Source: Caryophanales bacterium UBA3620 (GTDB taxonomy: Bacteria; Bacillota_I; Bacilli_A; RF39; UBA660). Taken from it: a DNA stretch of 25,570 bases. Where the stretch lies: the NCBI GenBank assembly GCA_002375205.1, contig DFLL01000047.1, positions 1 to 25,570 on the forward strand, read 5' to 3'. The notes beneath the pieces were generated by a model. The model was not told the origin of the DNA and ran no database searches. It worked only from the letters and a program-made list of their open reading frames with translations. The first letter of the stretch is position 1; every line of letters starts with the position of its first letter. Made by a program: the position numbers and the translations under genes. Of the stretch, positions 22,320-25,570 are shown one piece after another.

Positions 22320-23498
22320 CTAAAAATTAAACATAAGCCATTCTGGTTTTAATATCAAAAGCACACCAAGTATTAACATAATAATACCTCCAATTAAGTG
22401 AGAATACTTTGTATATTTATTTGATATTGCTTTTATTTCTAATGTCTTCATAGCAATTACAAATATAATAATATCATCCATTAAGAAGAATATAATATAA
22501 AGTAGCATATATAATATATACTCAGTAGTACTTAGATTATTTAAAGATAATACTTCAGTAAAGATAACTGGAAGCCCTAAACTACATAGTAGTTCTATTA
22601 AATTAACAAGAAAAGCCAGTACCATAATACCAAGTAATGCTATTATAAATTTTTTTTCACTAACAATTTTCTTAATATAAGAAATTATTTTTTTTCTCTT
22701 CTTTTCATCAGTTACTTCACAGCCGGCATCTTTCTTTCTAGATTTAATATAATTATAGACATTAACTATTCCAAAGATAATAGCAAATGCTCCTATTAAA
22801 CTTCTTACTAATGATACTTTATTTATAAAAGACGCAAGATTAAGCCATGAAGCCATAAATAAGAAATATACTATTCCAGAAGTAAGAATAAAGGTAAGTC
22901 CTAGAGTCCACATCTTCTTTTTATCTTTCATACCAAAAAGCATACTAATTAAAAAGATAAGTATCCACATAGCACATGGATTAAAGCCATCAACTAATCC
23001 TATGACAATAGCAAGAATTGGAATAGATACATCTCTAGCAGATATTTCTCCAAGGATTGGAACATTATAAACTTCATCATCATAATTATCTTCTACATCA
23101 TTGTCTTCTAATGCTTTACCTAGATATACCCCTGTTTTATCGGGGCAACTATTTTCTAGACAATGTTCTATTCTTTTAACAATCTTCTTTTGAATACCAG
23201 TACTAAATCCTGAGATAACATAATCACCAATTACTAAATATGGAATACCATCAGCTTCTTTACCAGTAATTTTAGCTACCTCCTCTAGTTTACTAACATT
23301 ATCCTTATCATACCATACTTCGTATTTATATAAATGAATATTATCTTTATCTTCTAAATATTCATCAAAGAAGGCAATTTCATCTCGGCAGTGTGGACAA
23401 CCATCACCATGGAATAAATATATATTAAGTTCTTTTCCAAATACCATGTTAGGTATTAACATTAATATAAATAATAATATATAACTATACTTCTTCAT
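22320..23498 (-). CDS. Thioredoxin-CcdA (DsbD-like) membrane redox fusion
   Basis: 392 aa, start at 23498. A signal peptide or anchor (residues 1-21) leads to an extracytoplasmic thioredoxin-like domain with GDGCPHC (Cys34, Cys37) and a cis-Pro region GIPYLVI (about 84-90). A linker with two further cysteines follows, then six to seven membrane segments of the CcdA/DsbD-beta family, with key cysteines in GFNPCAMW (about 170-177) and ELLCSLGLP (about 303-311). CcdA-type domains pass electrons from cytosolic thioredoxin across the membrane. Here they would reduce the fused outer thioredoxin, which sits at the N-terminus rather than the C-terminus as in DsbD. It overlaps the mini-thioredoxin gene by 14 bases. 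Confidence 0.88.
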   Translation of the reverse strand: MKKYSYILLFILMLIPNMVFGKELNIYLFHGDGCPHCRDEIAFFDEYLEDKDNIHLYKYEVWYDKDNVSKLEEVAKITGKEADGIPYLVIGDYVISGFSTGIQKKIVKRIEHCLENSCPDKTGVYLGKALEDNDVEDNYDDEVYNVPILGEISARDVSIPILAIVIGLVDGFNPCAMWILIFLISMLFGMKDKKKMWTLGLTFILTSGIVYFLFMASWLNLASFINKVSLVRSLIGAFAIIFGIVNVYNYIKSRKKDAGCEVTDEKKRKKIISYIKKIVSEKKFIIALLGIMVLAFLVNLIELLCSLGLPVIFTEVLSLNNLSTTEYILYMLLYIIFFLMDDIIIFVIAMKTLEIKAISNKYTKYSHLIGGIIMLILGVLLILKPEWLMFNF

Positions 23499-23742
23499 CT
23501 TTAATAATCCTTTCTATCTCACTATAAGGGTGTTCTCCTTCTAATCTTTTTATTTCTTTATCGTTATTATAAAAGATAATAACCGGTAAAATCTTACCTA
23601 CATTATATTTACTTATATCATCAAAATCATAATCAACATTTTCTATCTCAATATTATAATTATCTTTAATTCTATTCATAACATTGTTCATAATAATACA
23701 AGACATGCATGTCATACTACTAATTTTAACTATTTTCATCAT
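23485..23742 (-). CDS. Mini-thioredoxin (CxxC, 85 aa)
   Basis: 85 aa, start at 23742 with AAAGGAG upstream inside the previous gene. The thioredoxin fold is reduced to its core: beta strand KIVKIS, active site TCMSC (Cys12, Cys15), the central helix, and a cis-Pro LPVIIFYNN (Pro54). There is no signal peptide, so it acts in the cytosol. It overlaps the cysteine desulfurase gene by 17 bases and the thioredoxin-CcdA gene by 14 bases, so the three are translationally coupled. It is the natural candidate for the cytosolic electron donor of the CcdA domain, or a carrier of sulfur from the desulfurase. Confidence 0.8.
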   Translation of the reverse strand: MMKIVKISSMTCMSCIIMNNVMNRIKDNYNIEIENVDYDFDDISKYNVGKILPVIIFYNNDKEIKRLEGEHPYSEIERIIKDEEV

Positions 23743-24850
23743 TCATATACTCCTTTAAAACATCTACAAAATAATCAATCTCTTCACTAGTAGTTTTATA
23801 AGAAAGACTTACTCTTACACTACTTAATGCTCTTTCTTCATTATACATGTTTTTAACTACCATCGACATATTCTTATCACTCGAGCAGGCACTCTTTGTA
23901 CTTATATAAATACCTCTATCATTAAAATATTTTTGAATACTATTACTATCCTTACCTATAATACTAAAATTTAGAATATGAGGAATACTATTATCTGTAT
24001 TATTAATATAAACATTATCATACCTACTTAATACATTTCTTATTCTATTATTTAATTCTTTAACATAATTATACTTAGTATCAATACTATCTTTAAATAA
24101 GTCAAAAGCACAAGATAAACTATAAATTAATTCAGTACTAGGAGTTCCACTCCTGTAGATCGTAGTACTTCTTCCTCCATGGACTAAAGGGACTATCTTA
24201 ATATTTTTCTTTTTAATAAGACCACCTATTCCCTTAAATGTGTATATTTTATGCCCTGAAAAAGATGCCATATCAATATTATCTAAATTAATACTTACTT
24301 TACCTAGCCCCTGTGTTATATCACTATGGGTATATATTTCTTTATCATATTCCTTAACTACTTTAAATACTTCACTAGTATTAAGAAGTATTCCAAGTTC
24401 ACTATTAACTAAGCATATACTAACTAGTAATGTATTACTATCCAATTTACTCTTTAAATCTTCTATATCTACTAGTCCCTTACTATCTAATTTAACAAAT
24501 TCTACTATATAACCTTTGCTTTGTAAATAACTAAGAGGACTAAGTATACTAGAATGTTCTAAATATGTTGTAATTATCTTCTTTCTCTTACTACCCTCTA
24601 TTATACCTTTTATAACTGTATTATTAGATTCCGATGACCCAGAAGTAAATATTATTTCATCTTTATCAATATTAAAGTATGAAGATATATTACCAATACT
24701 TTTTTCAATAATAGATTTACTACTAAGTCCTAAATCATGAATAGAATTAGGATTAGCAAAGTTATCTTTAACTAATTCATTAAACTTTTCTAAGACATTA
24801 TTGTCTACCATCGTCGTGGCACTATAATCTAAATAAACTTTCTTTTTCAT
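23726..24850 (-). CDS. nifS: NifS/IscS-type cysteine desulfurase
   Basis: 374 aa, start at 24850 (weak ribosome binding site, GTGATATT). A PLP enzyme that takes sulfur from cysteine as a persulfide for Fe-S clusters or tRNA thiolation. Motifs are YLDYSATTMVD at the start, TSGSSESNN (about 69-77), EHSSIL with the PLP-stacking His, HSDITQGLGK, SFSGHKIYTFKG with the PLP-binding Lys (about 200), GTPSTELI where most relatives have GTEN, and the mobile-loop catalytic Cys in KSACSS (about 320). No iscU/sufU scaffold gene is beside it; it is instead coupled to two thioredoxin-type genes. ThiI-linked or specialised NifS roles are possible. Confidence 0.9.
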   Translation of the reverse strand: MKKKVYLDYSATTMVDNNVLEKFNELVKDNFANPNSIHDLGLSSKSIIEKSIGNISSYFNIDKDEIIFTSGSSESNNTVIKGIIEGSKRKKIITTYLEHSSILSPLSYLQSKGYIVEFVKLDSKGLVDIEDLKSKLDSNTLLVSICLVNSELGILLNTSEVFKVVKEYDKEIYTHSDITQGLGKVSINLDNIDMASFSGHKIYTFKGIGGLIKKKNIKIVPLVHGGRSTTIYRSGTPSTELIYSLSCAFDLFKDSIDTKYNYVKELNNRIRNVLSRYDNVYINNTDNSIPHILNFSIIGKDSNSIQKYFNDRGIYISTKSACSSDKNMSMVVKNMYNEERALSSVRVSLSYKTTSEEIDYFVDVLKEYMNDENS

Positions 24851-24908
24851 AATATCACAATTATAATTTTATAATAAAATTTAATAAAAATAAATAACCA
24901 ACTAGTTG

Positions 24909-24951
24909 AAAAAACTAAAGCATAAGTTTAGTTGCTTTAGTTTTACTTTTT
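24909..24951. terminator. Bidirectional intrinsic terminator
   Basis: A 12-bp perfect stem AAAACTAAAGCA/TGCTTTAGTTTT (24911-24944) with a 10-base loop has T-rich flanks on both strands (six T on the minus strand, TTTTACTTTTTTT on the plus strand). It separates the Rpn-like gene from the desulfurase operon. Confidence 0.8.
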
Positions 24952-24962
24952 TTATAATATTT

Positions 24963-25012
24963 AACGCTATCACTAACCAGAAATTACAAGTTACTTCTTC
25001 CATACCTAGTAC
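24963..25012. repeat. Dispersed hairpin repeat, copy 1
   Basis: Matches 19136-19187 (ACGCT, CTAACC, GAA, GTTACTTCT, CCATAC, CTAGTA in order). The central hairpin GAAATTAC/GTTACTTC (24980-24997) has two mismatches, so this copy is more decayed. It lies about 60 bases downstream of the Rpn-like gene. Confidence 0.6.
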
Positions 25013-25070
25013 CAATATTTTCCTTTATATAGAATATGTTACATTATTATAGATAAAAAAGAAGAAAGTA

Positions 25071-25570
25071 TTACTCTTCTTCCTTCATAGATTCTTCTAT
25101 TTCCTTTATTTCTTCGATTGTCTTACTAGATATTTTAGAAATATACTCATAATCAGTTTTTTCTTTAAGCATATTCTTTATCATTTCAATAGTTTTTGTT
25201 TTTCTTCCTTCAGCAAGCCCTTCAGCTTTTCCTTCAGCAAGCCCTTCTGCTTTTCCTTCGGTAAGTCCTTCGCTAAAGCCTTGTTCGTGTCCGGTCTTTC
25301 TAGCATCTTCTTTGATATTATGTTCAACTAAAGCATCCATCTTTTCTTTTTCCCAGTAATGAATATTATAAAGTAATTCCTCATTAGTCATAGCAATCAC
25401 ATCCTTCATAAATTTATTTAATTCATCCTCAGTTAATATTTTACTCATTATTTCATATAATTCCGTATATTTTTTACTCATGAGTCCCGCCATAAATATC
25501 TCTGAAAATTTCATTTCTTCACCATTATTATAATATAAATTATAAAAATATACAAGATTCGATGAATACT
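25071..25570 (-). CDS. Rpn/PD-(D/E)XK transposase-family protein, C-terminal part
   Basis: The frame stays open to the window edge (codons before the ATG at 25514 read ...YFYNLYYNNGEE), so that ATG is probably internal and the gene starts outside the window. At least 166 residues are visible. The end is typical of Rpn-like recombination-promoting nucleases and related PD-(D/E)XK transposase-family proteins: a helical domain, then tandem GLAEGKAE-type repeats (about three units, 25195-25275), then a helical tail KTIEMIKNMLKEKTDYEYIS. The catalytic nuclease domain would lie upstream, out of view. Such genes are often present in many copies per genome. Confidence 0.7.
   Translation of the reverse strand, partial: YSSNLVYFYNLYYNNGEEMKFSEIFMAGLMSKKYTELYEIMSKILTEDELNKFMKDVIAMTNEELLYNIHYWEKEKMDALVEHNIKEDARKTGHEQGFSEGLTEGKAEGLAEGKAEGLAEGRKTKTIEMIKNMLKEKTDYEYISKISSKTIEEIKEIEESMKEEE

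Noticed and set aside
24240..24512. A 90-aa plus-strand frame
   Set aside because: Antisense to the cysteine desulfurase; low-complexity Ser/Leu composition.
25195..25275. A noncoding tandem repeat
   Set aside because: The repeat is in frame and encodes GLAEGKAE units typical of Rpn-like proteins.

Overview
The window comes from a very AT-rich, peptidoglycan-making Bacillota genome. Evidence is strong AGGAGG-type ribosome binding sites, TTGACA/TATAAT promoters, TGA used as a normal stop, and a ddl gene. A gut Bacilli lineage of the RF39/Mollicutes-related kind is likely, but that is inference. Two chromosomal blocks are interrupted by two mobile elements: an intact-looking integrative mobilizable element at about 4.1-13.9 kb and a decayed one at about 19.7-21.9 kb.

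Left chromosomal block (1-4127): a truncated helical gene, a three-part exported fusion (SleB-like / membrane / SGNH hydrolase) and queA on the minus strand. On the plus strand are a ZnuA-like lipoprotein with no histidine at all and an elongator tRNA-Met with a near-consensus promoter and a terminator.

Element 1 (about 4.13-13.88 kb, all plus strand): a small unknown gene, an attenuator-like leader peptide plus terminator, a large serine recombinase, an oriT-like region and a MobV relaxase. Cargo then follows in three modules. Each module starts with a mob 3' end (the real one, then two orphan copies in direct repeats that differ at about 6 of 327 bases), followed by a TGTG-TATAAT/TATACT extended -10 promoter and cargo genes. 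Each ends in a unit of about 110 bases with its own promoter, hairpins and intrinsic terminator. Module 1 carries an OLD-family ATPase-TOPRIM nuclease with an unrecognised partner gene. Modules 2 and 3 carry small acidic proteins, several resembling polymorphic-toxin immunity families. The whole looks like a defence/immunity cargo array built by repeated recombination at the mob tail. There is no conjugation machinery, so the element would be mobilised in trans.

Central chromosomal block (13.9-19.1 kb, mainly minus strand): a small hydrophobic plus-strand protein, uvrB, a zinc-ribbon membrane protein, a condensation-fold acyltransferase (these three minus-strand genes form one operon with a visible promoter), and ddl.

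Element 2 and its target (19.2-22.1 kb): dinD is broken in two. Its 3' part (19195-19680) and 5' part (starting at 22078) flank a frameshifted serine recombinase remnant without its catalytic domain, a hairpin-rich region with a MobV-like nic sequence, and a membrane-protein gene.

Right block (22.3-25.6 kb, minus strand): an overlapping redox/sulfur operon (NifS-type cysteine desulfurase, mini-thioredoxin, thioredoxin-CcdA fusion) and a Rpn/PD-(D/E)XK transposase-like gene running off the window.
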